Numbered from the stretch's first letter, positions 17,340-27,910 are shown. The stretch is 54,797 nt of DNA from Haloplasmataceae bacterium (GCA_029240795.1 JARDZP010000024.1:1-54797), one strand, 5' to 3'. Notes: generated by a model not told the origin, from the letters alone. Translations and numbers: made by a program.

Positions 17340-20300
17340 TTAATTTTTTGGTTTTTTATTAATATTTTGAAGAATATAATATAGAAAAGTTATAGCCGAA
17401 GCTAATTCTATCGCAAATATTCCTCCAAACACACCATAATTTTCTAATTTACGGAAATATTTCTTTCCTAAACTATCAAATAAATCCTTTATTTGTCTAG
17501 GTTCCATCGCATTAATTTGGCGAATAGTAACCTCATTTATATCAACAGCTTTTAAAATATCTAATAAATTTAAAGAAATTGCTTCATAAGTTGAATTAAT
17601 TATATCTGTTAAAATAACTTCTTTTAATTCATCATCAACCAAACTATCAAATTCAGTTATTACAAGTGTAATTAATTTATGGAAAGAAGTATTTAATACA
17701 TGATCAAAATGTTGATCTATAGAAAGTTTTTTAATTAGTTTTTTCAAATCTTGTTTTAAGAATAAATCATCAACTAATTCAGTAATTGGAATATTAACAA
17801 ATTGTTTAAACACAATTTCAATTAAATCATGTGTATTATTATATAAGAAATCATTTTTATTTAGAATAGTTATTGAATTTTCTACTAATTTTTTTGTATC
17901 AAATTCAGTTAATCCTAAAGTTAAATTTCTTACTCGATTTGATAAAATTTCATTAGTGATAAATTTATTAATTAATAATGAAACATCCTGTACAATTTTA
18001 TCTTTTCGATTATCTAAACTATTATACATACCATTATTAAATAATATGAAGATATCCTTGTATTTATAAAGAATACTTTCAGTCGTTTTAACACCTAATA
18101 TATCAAATATTTTAGCTGTTTTAAAACTATAAAAATGAGTCATTACGATATGAATAAATCTTCTTGTTTTAATTTCAATTTCTTTACTTTCAAACACTTC
18201 ATTTAAATATCCAAATAATTCTTCTTTTTTAAGTTCTAATTTAGCATCTTTTAATCTTATTTTCCCTAAATTCTCAAAGAAATTTTCAAATTCATTATTT
18301 AAATTATCAAATTTTCTAGAAATAAATTCAGGTAATTTTTGATCTATGATTCGGTAAACCGTTTCTTTAATTAGTTTGTCCCCATTGATTGCTTTGTAAC
18401 CAACTTGTTGAACAACCGTTAATTCATCTACTACTCTACTAGTAACAGATTCATTAATTTCATCCTTATAACCATTTAACCAATTTTTGGTAGTTTCTTC
18501 AATTTTTTCTAAAATTGAAGACATATTAAAGTTAACTAACTCAATAAATCTACCACCAAACAATTCATCAATACTATCGTTATTATTTAATATGATTGTT
18601 ATTTCATTAATAACATAATTAGATAAAGATTTTTGTTTATCTTTTGAATATAAATAAGTTGATACTAAATTATATAAGAAGTTTTCAAGTGTTATTTTAC
18701 TAGATTCAGGCATAACTTCATTGATATCTTTACCAATAATTGAGTTAATTTTATCACTATAACCTAATATGATTTCTGCTAAATAATTAACATCACTAAA
18801 CTTACTAATAAATTTATTAACTTCATTTTCAATAATAGAATCAATCTTATCTTCAACTGTTGTAATATTTAAATCACTCGATAATTCCTTAATGGTTTTA
18901 CTTGATTTAGATTTCATTAGAATATAATTACTAATAGGATCAGCCGAACTATTTAACTTTTCAACAAATATATTTGTAAATACTTCTACTAATATATTCG
19001 TTTGAATTTTCTTTAAATCAAAACCCATTAATTCACCAGTTAATTTGGTAGCGACCATCGCATTATTATCTCGTAAAAAATTAAGTATAAATGAATGTGA
19101 TGTTTTCACAAAATTCTTACTGTTTTCATTTAAATAGGTTGTTATCACTTTAAAATTATCTTTTTTAACATTATTTTTAAATCCACTTTTGATTTTATCT
19201 TCATTCGTATATAACATACTACCAATACTTTCTTCTGATAGTAAATTTTTCGAAACAATTTTACCCAAAACAACAGCTAAAACAGGTATTTGCTTTGGTA
19301 ATATTCCCTGGAGCCATTTTATTCCAAATAGTGGTTTATAGGGTTTAAAGATAAAGTATATAGCCGCGACATTTGTGATATAACCTAGTAAAGCATAAAT
19401 TGGAACAGTGTAATATAATGTTTTAAAATTAAATATCATTGGTTCATCAAAACTTATAAGTCCCAATACTAATCCTACAATCGCCCCTAAATAGGCACCT
19501 AGTACAGTAAGTGGTTTTAATTTTGATCCCATAAACTCTTGCATCATTTCAAGAATTTCATCATTACTTAAAGTCTTTATGTTATTTTCAACAACTCTCG
19601 CAATGTTACCTTCTAAAACATTACTTAAACCATTATCTAAATAATCCATAATTGAAGTAATAACATTTTCACTTAAATTATCAATTGAATTTACTTTTTC
19701 AAATAACTCATGCATTTTATAATCACTATTAGCTATAATCGCATTATTTAATGCATTCGTAATAACTTCTACTATAAATTCGCTTTTAAATTTAACTTCA
19801 TTATTAGTTTGAATTAAACTGTTTAAATCATTATTTTCTAAGAATTTACTTAAATTTTTATAAACAACATCTAAAATTTGATCTTTGTTTTTATCTAAAT
19901 TACGATTTATTTCATCTTGGACTTTGTTAGCATAATCATCCACTTTTTCCGGTAAAATGAAATGACTAATTGATAATTTCGTAATTCCATTTAAAGAATT
20001 ACTAATTTTACTTCTAACAAACTTTAAAATGTCTTCATTATAAATAATTTGTTTAGTTAAAACCGATACGGTTAAATTATTAACAAATGTTTTTAAATTT
20101 ATTTTAAATAAATCATTCACTGACTTATTTAAGAAATCAGCATGTTCTATATCTTTAGATAAATATTTTTCAACTAGGAACTTTAAGATACGATGAACTT
20201 GTGATGATATAATTTTCGAAGTTAAAATATTATTATTTTCAAGTTCTGAGATAATACTTGTAATGCTTTTTTGATGTAATATCTCAACGACTTGTTCACT

Positions 20301-21494
20301 AATTGTTTTTGATAAATCTTCAATATCTATTCCTTTTAACATCTCAACGATTTTATTGATAATATCATATTTTTGAGTAAAGTTTTCAATTAAAAACATT
20401 CTAATTGCGCCTAAGATTAATCGTTTAATTGTTTGTTGATCATAAATCGTTTGATCAATAGATTCTTCAATCAGTTTTTCAATCTCATTACTATTTTTTT
20501 GTACTAACACAATTAATTTATCTATAATTCCAGGAAGCTGATGTTCAAGGAATTTTTCTACTTCAACTCTAAGATCTCCTGAAAATAAATCTATGATTGG
20601 TTTATCGATTTTTTTAAGTGCGATGATTAATCCGTCACAAAATACTTCGATTGATTCTTTTGAATTTGGATTTTTTAAATATTCATTAAATAAATCATAT
20701 AATTTTTCTAAACTTTGTTCATTTAAAAAATAGTTGATTTTTTTATCACCAATGTATTTTTCTAATGATTCTACAAATGTATCAAAATCTAAATCACGAT
20801 ATAATTTACTGATTAATGTTTGAATATCCCGATCATTCTTATAACGCATTTCATCAAAGATGTTATTTAATAATTCATTTAAATTATTAATAATTACATG
20901 ATTGATTTCTGGTCCAATGATTTCATTTAATGAAACATCTTGATAATTTTTATATAATTCAGTGATTAATTTTACAATTATACGATCATTTTTTATAATA
21001 CCAATGATTTCTTTGGTGAGAGCCATTGATAAATTATGAGCTTGTTCATTTGAAATTAAGTCACCTAAATCAATACTTTTACTTAAATCAACTAATGTAG
21101 TAGCTAAGTTTGTTTCTAAGTATTTTTTAAGAAACCCTATAATTTTATCTGTTGTTTCAGTAAAACCAGGTAATTCTTTTAACTTCACATTATTTGTATT
21201 TTTATAAATTGAGTCATTAAAGAAAGCTGCGACAGTTTTCGAAATAGCCTCTTTTACTTCCGGTTTATAAAATTGACTTTTTAACGTATTATGATTGATA
21301 ATTTCTTTTTCAACTAATAAGGCGAGGTTTTTCTCTAAATCTTTTCTCGTTCTTACGATAACTCCACCTAATTTAAACTTCCCAATTCCATACTCTTTAA
21401 ATAACATTTTAATAGCAACATCATTTGTTATATAGCCTGTCCATGCACCAGTCAAAATCATAATTAATAAAAATATCCATACATTTATATCCAT
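17340..21494 (-). CDS. Giant tandem DUF445 membrane protein
   Basis: 1384 residues, over three times the length of a normal DUF445 (YheB-like) protein. The N-terminal block has a membrane segment and GYITNDVAIKMLF, the family signature GyiTN-x-x-AIkmlf. A second copy appears near residues 665-760: a hydrophobic LGAIVGLVLGLISF, then GYITNVAAIYFIFKPY and GILPKQIPVLAVVLGKIVS. Each head is followed by about 600 residues of long amphipathic helices, and a last membrane segment lies near 1355-1380. So it is a fused duplication with both membrane heads and a C-terminal anchor. Function of the family is unknown. ATG 21494 is preferred over 21500 because GGGGG lies eight bases before it. Confidence 0.85.
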   Translation of the reverse strand: MDINVWIFLLIMILTGAWTGYITNDVAIKMLFKEYGIGKFKLGGVIVRTRKDLEKNLALLVEKEIINHNTLKSQFYKPEVKEAISKTVAAFFNDSIYKNTNNVKLKELPGFTETTDKIIGFLKKYLETNLATTLVDLSKSIDLGDLISNEQAHNLSMALTKEIIGIIKNDRIIVKLITELYKNYQDVSLNEIIGPEINHVIINNLNELLNNIFDEMRYKNDRDIQTLISKLYRDLDFDTFVESLEKYIGDKKINYFLNEQSLEKLYDLFNEYLKNPNSKESIEVFCDGLIIALKKIDKPIIDLFSGDLRVEVEKFLEHQLPGIIDKLIVLVQKNSNEIEKLIEESIDQTIYDQQTIKRLILGAIRMFLIENFTQKYDIINKIVEMLKGIDIEDLSKTISEQVVEILHQKSITSIISELENNNILTSKIISSQVHRILKFLVEKYLSKDIEHADFLNKSVNDLFKINLKTFVNNLTVSVLTKQIIYNEDILKFVRSKISNSLNGITKLSISHFILPEKVDDYANKVQDEINRNLDKNKDQILDVVYKNLSKFLENNDLNSLIQTNNEVKFKSEFIVEVITNALNNAIIANSDYKMHELFEKVNSIDNLSENVITSIMDYLDNGLSNVLEGNIARVVENNIKTLSNDEILEMMQEFMGSKLKPLTVLGAYLGAIVGLVLGLISFDEPMIFNFKTLYYTVPIYALLGYITNVAAIYFIFKPYKPLFGIKWLQGILPKQIPVLAVVLGKIVSKNLLSEESIGSMLYTNEDKIKSGFKNNVKKDNFKVITTYLNENSKNFVKTSHSFILNFLRDNNAMVATKLTGELMGFDLKKIQTNILVEVFTNIFVEKLNSSADPISNYILMKSKSSKTIKELSSDLNITTVEDKIDSIIENEVNKFISKFSDVNYLAEIILGYSDKINSIIGKDINEVMPESSKITLENFLYNLVSTYLYSKDKQKSLSNYVINEITIILNNNDSIDELFGGRFIELVNFNMSSILEKIEETTKNWLNGYKDEINESVTSRVVDELTVVQQVGYKAINGDKLIKETVYRIIDQKLPEFISRKFDNLNNEFENFFENLGKIRLKDAKLELKKEELFGYLNEVFESKEIEIKTRRFIHIVMTHFYSFKTAKIFDILGVKTTESILYKYKDIFILFNNGMYNSLDNRKDKIVQDVSLLINKFITNEILSNRVRNLTLGLTEFDTKKLVENSITILNKNDFLYNNTHDLIEIVFKQFVNIPITELVDDLFLKQDLKKLIKKLSIDQHFDHVLNTSFHKLITLVITEFDSLVDDELKEVILTDIINSTYEAISLNLLDILKAVDINEVTIRQINAMEPRQIKDLFDSLGKKYFRKLENYGVFGGIFAIELASAITFLYYILQNINKKPKN

Positions 21495-21591
21495 GGGCAT
21501 AACCCCCTTATTATTAAATTAATCTTTTTTAATATTATCACAAATTATTCAAATTTTCAACAAAGTATAACATCATTACCTTTTTTTACCA

Positions 21592-23880
21592 CTAAATTTT
21601 TGTATAATGAGACCAATGTTTAGGAAATAACCTTAAATAATCATTTGTTAAATATCGATCATCGATTAAAAGTGCTACGCCTTTATCAGTTTCATCTCGA
21701 ATCACTCGTCCTACAGCTTGTTGGATTTTATTGAATCCTGGATATACATAAGCATATTGATATCCCTTTTGGTATACTTTTTCGAAATAAGTTTTTAGTT
21801 CATTTCGAAAATCATCAAAAACAGGTAATCCGACGCCAACGATGACTACACCATTCAGCTTATCGCCTTTTAAGTCAATTCCTTCTGCAAATACCCCACC
21901 TAATACCGCAAAACCGACCATGTTTTTCTTTGTTTCATCAAATTTATTAATAAACTCATTTTTAGCTCTTTCAGACATTTCTCTGCTTTGCTTAATAATT
22001 TCCGCCTCAACTTCGGTAATTTTATTAAAAGTATGATAAACAAGTTCTAAATATTGATAAGATGGTAAATAAATTAAATACTTACCGCCTCTTTTAATAA
22101 TTGCTTCGATTTGATATGCTATTTGATATTTCGTTAAATCACGGTCTTTATATTTTGTTGAGATGTGGTTATTTATAATTAAATGTAACTTTTCTTTTTC
22201 AAAAGGCGATTCTAAAACTAAACTAGATGCATTTTGATCTCCTCCCAGTAAAGAAATATAATAATCTATGGGATGTAGTGTTGCTGAGAAGAAGACACTT
22301 GCCTTTACATGATCGGTTTTCATTTTAATTAAATCTCTAGGATTTAAACAGACAATTTTATAATCGATATTTTCATTTATATTTTCAACCCAAACGATAA
22401 AATCATCGCTATAAAATTCTGATACCTTGATAAAGTTTACTAGTTCAAAGTAACTCGTTAATAATTCATCTGTAATTTCTAGATCTTTATCTCGACAGGA
22501 GTCAAAATATTTTTCAAGTCTAGATATTAAGTTTGCAACACTATCAAGAAGCCCTTCATCTAAATCAGAGTATTTCATCGCTTTTTTATCACTACTTGTT
22601 AGTAAGTTACCATATTGTGTTAATTTATCATAGATACTGTTACTTGTTTTAATAATCTCTTTTTCCTTATCCACTTGATCTAAAATATTGTTAATCAAAT
22701 TAAAGTTAATCGAAATTGTATACATATTGCATACTCGGTCATACATATTATGTGCTTCATCGATTAATAACGTAAATCGTTCATTTTTTTCTTCAAAAAA
22801 ACGACGTAAATAAACTCTGATATCAAATACATAATTGTAGTCACAAATGACCATATCAGCTACACTTGATAAAGCTAATTGATATTCAAATGGACATATT
22901 TGATGCTTTTTAGAATATTCAATAATACTTTCATAATACAAATCATCTTCATTTTGAAATATATCGATCACAGCATCATTGATCCGGTTAAAAAAACCTT
23001 TCGCAAATGGACAATCAATCGGGTTACATTTACAGACTTTATTGATGCAAATTTTCTCTTTCGCAGTTAAACTGATTGATTTAAACTTTAAATCACTATG
23101 TTTACGCATTAATGAAACGGCACCTCTAGCAACATCTTTAACGATTGATTTCGCAGTTAAATAAAAGATTTTATCTTCACCACTATGCATGGACTGAATC
23201 GCAGGATAAATTGTCCCTAAACTCTTACCAATTCCAGTAGGTGCACAAACAAACAAGTTATTATGTTTTTCAATTATTTCTAACACACTCTCAACTAACT
23301 TATTTTGTCCTTCACGAAATGGATAAGGGAATGAAAGATTAACTATACTAGCTAATTTATCACTTTGATGTTGATCAATAATACAAATATAATCCAAATA
23401 TTTTCTTATCGTATCTAAATAAAATGTTTCTAAAGTTATATAATTAAATTCAAATGTAAAATATTTTTTAGCCATACTATATTTATTAACATAAAGTACC
23501 GAAATAGTTAATAACGAATCTTGATTTAAATTAAAATGCTTAAAAAGCATATAGCCATAAAACTTTGCTTGGGCTATATGCATTAAATTTAATTCTAAAT
23601 GATCAAAACTACTCACAGTTTTAATTTCAATTATTTGATATTTATTTTCAATTTTTTCTAATATATCAATACGACCTTGTATAGTTACAAGATAATCATC
23701 AATTTCACATTCATGTTTTACATACACTTCTTTTTCTTCACTGTCATATTGTTTTTGAACCTCGATATGGACCATTGTCCCGTCTTTCATGTTGTTTTTC
23801 GCAACAAAAGCTGGCACAATATCACCTGAGGCAAAAACATAATCGACAATATCGTGTACTGATGCATTTAATAATTTCAT
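21592..23880 (-). CDS. PD-(D/E)XK nuclease fused to XPD/DinG-type Fe-S helicase
   Basis: 762 residues. The first ~165 form a RecB/Cas4-like nuclease fold: GRIDIL (D72), EIKTV (E85, K87) and the HIAQAKFYGYML motif. The helicase follows: CAPTGIGKS (Walker A, ~212-220), a cysteine cluster at about 278, 283, 285, 290 and another Cys at 329 that can hold a 4Fe-4S cluster as in XPD, DEAH at 374-377, ATL in VFFSATLHP, and motif VI QAVGRVIRDETD. Such proteins are predicted 5'-3' DNA helicases in repair. The fusion suggests coupled unwinding and cutting. No neighbour ties it to a defence system. Confidence 0.88.
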   Translation of the reverse strand: MKLLNASVHDIVDYVFASGDIVPAFVAKNNMKDGTMVHIEVQKQYDSEEKEVYVKHECEIDDYLVTIQGRIDILEKIENKYQIIEIKTVSSFDHLELNLMHIAQAKFYGYMLFKHFNLNQDSLLTISVLYVNKYSMAKKYFTFEFNYITLETFYLDTIRKYLDYICIIDQHQSDKLASIVNLSFPYPFREGQNKLVESVLEIIEKHNNLFVCAPTGIGKSLGTIYPAIQSMHSGEDKIFYLTAKSIVKDVARGAVSLMRKHSDLKFKSISLTAKEKICINKVCKCNPIDCPFAKGFFNRINDAVIDIFQNEDDLYYESIIEYSKKHQICPFEYQLALSSVADMVICDYNYVFDIRVYLRRFFEEKNERFTLLIDEAHNMYDRVCNMYTISINFNLINNILDQVDKEKEIIKTSNSIYDKLTQYGNLLTSSDKKAMKYSDLDEGLLDSVANLISRLEKYFDSCRDKDLEITDELLTSYFELVNFIKVSEFYSDDFIVWVENINENIDYKIVCLNPRDLIKMKTDHVKASVFFSATLHPIDYYISLLGGDQNASSLVLESPFEKEKLHLIINNHISTKYKDRDLTKYQIAYQIEAIIKRGGKYLIYLPSYQYLELVYHTFNKITEVEAEIIKQSREMSERAKNEFINKFDETKKNMVGFAVLGGVFAEGIDLKGDKLNGVVIVGVGLPVFDDFRNELKTYFEKVYQKGYQYAYVYPGFNKIQQAVGRVIRDETDKGVALLIDDRYLTNDYLRLFPKHWSHYTKI

Positions 23881-23984
23881 TTTACCACCATTAATATCTT
23901 ATCACATCATAACTATATTAAAAAGAATTATTCATCTATTTATTTTTAGATGGATTTTCTAACACTAAAACAAAATGATAACAC

Positions 23985-24019
23985 AAAAGATTTCTAAGTA
24001 CTAAACCTAGAAATCTTTT
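23985..24019 (-). terminator. Terminator of the GH18 lipoprotein gene
   Basis: AAAAGATTTCTA / TAGAAATCTTTT 12-bp stem with an 11-base loop and T-run on the minus strand. Confidence 0.85.
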
Positions 24020-24026
24020 ATAAAAT

Positions 24027-27000
24027 TTATCTTGAATATTGATCGATAGCGTTTATTAAGTCACCTGTTTGATCTTGAGTAAATTCCCAAAAGAAAATAC
24101 CACGTAAGTTATTATCTTTTACATAATTAACTTTGGCTTCAATTGATTGTGGATCATCATAACTAATAAATTTATCACCATTAAATACATAAGGAGATTT
24201 AGCTGTATCGTCCCAATATCTTGTATATCCACTACTTGGTATTAGGAGTTCATTTTTAATTTTTGTATATGTATACGTTAAACTATTAGCTCCTGTAAAG
24301 AATTTATCAAAGACATTATCAGGAGATACATTTATACCTGATGCTCCACGGCCATAAAATGCGGTACCAAGTAATAATTTACTAGCTGGTACGCCATTAT
24401 TTATGAATCTTTCGATATATGTTGTAGCACCAACTTGTCCTGGAACTTTATTTGAGGTATACAGGTTTGCATGATGGCTCGTATTACGTCCACCTGTTAC
24501 CCATTTTTCCATATCATATGTCATAACATTGATAAAATCTAAATATTTAATGATTTCTGTTAATTGAGTATTTTCGCCATTACTCATGAAAGCCCCGGCC
24601 GCAATCGATAAAATATATTCATCCCCCGTAGCTTGTTCAAGTACATTTAAATCTTCACGAATTTGTTTAAGTAACAGTGTGAAATTATATTTGTCGTCTG
24701 GACTAGCGGTAATAATACCTCCGGCTGTCGAAGTCGGATATTCCCAATCTAAATCGATACCATTCATTCCATATTTCTTTATGATCTCAATTGAGGTTTT
24801 CGCAAATTGTTTTCGGTGTTCGTCAGTTTCTGCTGCTTCTGAGAAGTAGTTAGCTCCCCACCCACCAATAGATAAAATAATTTTAAGGTGTGGATTGTTT
24901 TGTTTAAGTCTAGCGATATTATATGCCTTAGAAAAACTTTCTACAACCGTTCCTTCTTGATCACCTAAATGAGCGAAAGAATAATTAATATGAGTTAATT
25001 TGGCAAACTTTTCATCATCAGGATTCCAATTTGACCAGTCTGTTACATAGCCTAGCTTAATTAAAGCACCAACTTCTTCACCATCTAAATTAAGTTCTAT
25101 TGTGTAAGCTGATTGGTCTTCTAGTTGCATGTCTATTGAATATTTGTCACTTAAATAACTAACTTCTGTAATACTACCTTTAAGATAATGAGTATACGCG
25201 ATAGTATTGTTATTATCGATCACAAAATCTTCCGTAAATTTTGGTATAAAAAGGTAGGGTTTCTCATTATTTTGACCATATAACATTAAGACATTATCTT
25301 GAATCTTATAATTATTAAGTACTACATTAAAAGAACCCTCTGTAACTCCTGTCGTTACTTGCATTAATTCTCCTAGATTATTATAAATTAACAATAATAA
25401 AATATCTTCTTCATTAGTGACTACTTCTACTAATGTATCAGTAGTCTCTTCAATGAAAGTATCCTCAACATTTTTAAACACGATTTGTTGTTCATGAGTA
25501 GTTAAATTAACAATCATTTTATTACAATAATTAGAATCACCTTCGCTAAATAATACGTTAAGACGATTATTTACTTGATCATAATTCACACTATTAATAA
25601 TCTTACCTGCTAAGAAACTAAAACTATACTCTTTAACATCGATTAATTTATTTTCATGATCAACTTTTTTAATTTTTATAACCGGTAGACCCGTTTTATA
25701 TTCATAAACAAATAATAACCCATCCTGATAAGATACTTCTTCTTGATAGTCATAACTATTCACTAATTCATGATTATTATTGAGAATTAATACTTCAACC
25801 GAATCATTTTGATCAATTAGCGAAACAAAAGTATTAGTATTTGTATCATGATTTTCTGAAATAACTTTTCTTAACTCTAATTTTTCAGTACTTTGGTAAT
25901 TAACTATTTCTTGGATTTCCTTAGTTAAGCTATTTATATTAGATTTCTGAATATTATTAAATGAAAGTTCAGAACCAGCTAATTCAGATATATCAAGTGA
26001 ATATAAATTGTCAATTTGACTATTCATTTGCATAAAGTAGCCAACAGCATAATAAGGTTCATTACTATATAAATGATTATTAAGATTTATTACTGATATT
26101 CCATCAGAAATATTTACAAATTTGAAATCATTTACTTCAAGATAGTCATTGTTTAATTCTATATCATACAAATCATTTTCTAAATGTAATTCCATTAAGG
26201 AATCTACTACTGAAAAAGACTTCCAATTTTTAATACTGTTTAAAGTATATCCATTTATACTTTCACTAACATTATTGATTGTTGAGGTCATCGACTTATA
26301 TAGTAATCCAACTTTATATCTATATACTTCAAAATCATTTATAGAATCATTACCTTTCATATAATCATTATATATAGCACCATATGTTGTATTACCATAA
26401 AAATACATGCTTTGATTAATTTCATTTGTTGTATTATCGAGTTTAATTAATTGATAATCATCTTCTAGATTATCAAGAGTTAATGTCATGTTTCCATTTA
26501 ATTTATTGATTATATCAATTTCATTTGTTAATAAATTTAATGTAAAAGAAAATAATTTATTTTCTGCTTGTTCATAGACATTAATTGAAAAACTTTCTTC
26601 ATTTGACTTAAATTCTACTATTACATTATTATTCAGATTATATTGATCTAATAAGTGATGATCACTACTTAATTGAACCTTAATAAGATTAGCATTAATA
26701 ATAGAATCGGTAATTTCTATCTCAGATTCTATTACGGTTATATTACCCATTTTATTAAAATCATAAGACAGATCTTCATAAAAAATGACATTCTCTAATG
26801 TTTCGTTACCGAGGGTTTGAAAATCAATTACTAGGTCGTTAACAGTTTTAATATTTTTTAGAAATTCACTTTGTAGTGGTGTTGATGTAAACAATTTATG
26901 ATATTCAGTAATCGAAAAATTAGCTGAATTTGTTATATCAGTACCACCATCTGTATTTACAGTTTGAATGAGATAGTTATTAATATCATAACTAAAGAGA

Positions 27001-27125
27001 GTAGAAGTAACTTCTATTACAGGCTTAGTTACTACAGTAGATGTAATTCCTTCTGTAGATTTTTGACATGCAGATACCATTATTAAAGTACAAAAGACTA
27101 ATGTTATAAATAGTATTTTCTTCAT
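24027..27125 (-). CDS. GH18 chitinase-like lipoprotein with large unknown N-terminal region
   Basis: 1032 residues. The N-terminus MKKILFITLVFC ... VSAC is a lipoprotein signal with the lipid-anchored Cys at residue 20. Residues about 40-685 have no recognised domain; they look beta-rich with many Asn and Asp. The C-terminal ~690-1032 is a GH18 barrel: HINYSFAH, ILSIGGWG, NGIDLDWEYP, INVMTYDM and GIFFWEF. The catalytic Glu is 795 with Asp 793 and 791 in place, but the outer Asp of the DxxDxDxE pattern is Asn788. The protein probably acts outside the cell on chitin or other GlcNAc polymers, perhaps peptidoglycan. The specific substrate cannot be read from sequence. Confidence 0.88.
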   Translation of the reverse strand: MKKILFITLVFCTLIMVSACQKSTEGITSTVVTKPVIEVTSTLFSYDINNYLIQTVNTDGGTDITNSANFSITEYHKLFTSTPLQSEFLKNIKTVNDLVIDFQTLGNETLENVIFYEDLSYDFNKMGNITVIESEIEITDSIINANLIKVQLSSDHHLLDQYNLNNNVIVEFKSNEESFSINVYEQAENKLFSFTLNLLTNEIDIINKLNGNMTLTLDNLEDDYQLIKLDNTTNEINQSMYFYGNTTYGAIYNDYMKGNDSINDFEVYRYKVGLLYKSMTSTINNVSESINGYTLNSIKNWKSFSVVDSLMELHLENDLYDIELNNDYLEVNDFKFVNISDGISVINLNNHLYSNEPYYAVGYFMQMNSQIDNLYSLDISELAGSELSFNNIQKSNINSLTKEIQEIVNYQSTEKLELRKVISENHDTNTNTFVSLIDQNDSVEVLILNNNHELVNSYDYQEEVSYQDGLLFVYEYKTGLPVIKIKKVDHENKLIDVKEYSFSFLAGKIINSVNYDQVNNRLNVLFSEGDSNYCNKMIVNLTTHEQQIVFKNVEDTFIEETTDTLVEVVTNEEDILLLLIYNNLGELMQVTTGVTEGSFNVVLNNYKIQDNVLMLYGQNNEKPYLFIPKFTEDFVIDNNNTIAYTHYLKGSITEVSYLSDKYSIDMQLEDQSAYTIELNLDGEEVGALIKLGYVTDWSNWNPDDEKFAKLTHINYSFAHLGDQEGTVVESFSKAYNIARLKQNNPHLKIILSIGGWGANYFSEAAETDEHRKQFAKTSIEIIKKYGMNGIDLDWEYPTSTAGGIITASPDDKYNFTLLLKQIREDLNVLEQATGDEYILSIAAGAFMSNGENTQLTEIIKYLDFINVMTYDMEKWVTGGRNTSHHANLYTSNKVPGQVGATTYIERFINNGVPASKLLLGTAFYGRGASGINVSPDNVFDKFFTGANSLTYTYTKIKNELLIPSSGYTRYWDDTAKSPYVFNGDKFISYDDPQSIEAKVNYVKDNNLRGIFFWEFTQDQTGDLINAIDQYSR

Positions 27126-27269
27126 ACGATCCTCCCTAAACTTAACACAAACATTTTATTTTTTATACTAAATTATAACATATTGAAAGCGTTTTTTATA
27201 TCCTTTTCTTAATAAAATGGAATAAATTTGCTAAAACAACATATAATAGTGAAAAAAATATTCTATAAA

Positions 27270-27304
27270 AAACCCCTTTAGTTTACTTGAAACTAAAGGG
27301 GTTT
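27270..27304 (-). terminator. Terminator behind a decayed membrane-protein gene
   Basis: AAACCCCTTTAGTTT / AAACTAAAGGGGTTT perfect 15-bp stem with T-run on the minus strand; it lies 17 bases after the end of the pseudogene at 27322-27784. Confidence 0.85.
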
Positions 27305-27321
27305 GATTATAAGAAGATTAT

Positions 27322-27784
27322 TTACATTAAAAACCAAGCTAAAACAACAATAAAAAAACAAATGACAAATTTCCATACTGGAATTAGTTATGGAGATACA
27401 CTGGTTCTAATACAATACATGATGGCTACTAATGCTAACATAATAGGCACTACTCCACCAAATGAAAATATTGGTATTAAAAATGAAAAAAATACGAAAA
27501 TCCAAATCCAAATAGGCACTAATCAAATGGTCTGTATCGTTCTTTACTATCTAAAAAATAGCCATCTACAGCTAAATCGACTTTTCTACCCATGATTTGC
27601 AGCCGTAGTTCTTTATTACCTAACAATATTGGTACATCAATTCCTGCAATTTGCGCATACATGTTGGTTTGTAGTTTATCCTTTCACCATTTACTGTTAA
27701 GTAATGTGTGCCTAAAAGTGCATTAAACTTTATTTTTACTTCATAACTTTTTTCTTCTACAGTAACATCCCACTTTTTTATCAT
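27322..27784 (-). pseudogene. Broken gene for a small cytosolic/membrane protein
   Basis: Reading the minus strand with frame changes gives one coherent protein: MIKKWDVTVEEKSYEVKIKF from ATG 27784, then GIDVPILLGNKELRLQIMG, DLAVDGYFLDSKERYRPF, and two membrane segments (PIWIWIFVFF, FLIPIFSFGGVVPIMLALVA), then VWKFVICFFIVVLAWFLM and stop. Two frame changes and one nonsense codon (TAA after RTSVSP) break it. The order (beta domain, then membrane helices) is seen in uncharacterised Firmicutes proteins. Function unknown; its terminator is intact, so decay is recent. Confidence 0.6.
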
Positions 27785-27854
27785 CATGAACCTACTTTCA
27801 TTTACCTTTATCTTTTATTATAAATGAAACAAAAACGATGTCAATAAATAAAAA

Positions 27855-27897
27855 AAGTGTAAGAAATCTTAAACTTTAGATTAAGAAACTTACACTT
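27855..27897 (-). terminator. Terminator of the acidic membrane-anchored protein pair
   Basis: AAGTGTAAG / CTTACACTT outer stem plus inner TCTTAA / TTAAGA, followed by T's on the minus strand. Confidence 0.75.
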
Positions 27898-27910
27898 AAA
27901 AATTTATTTT

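Noticed and set aside
27287-27595. 102-codon plus-strand reading frame
   Set aside because: It starts inside the terminator stem and runs opposite to a readable broken gene on the minus strand; no ribosome site and no family pattern.
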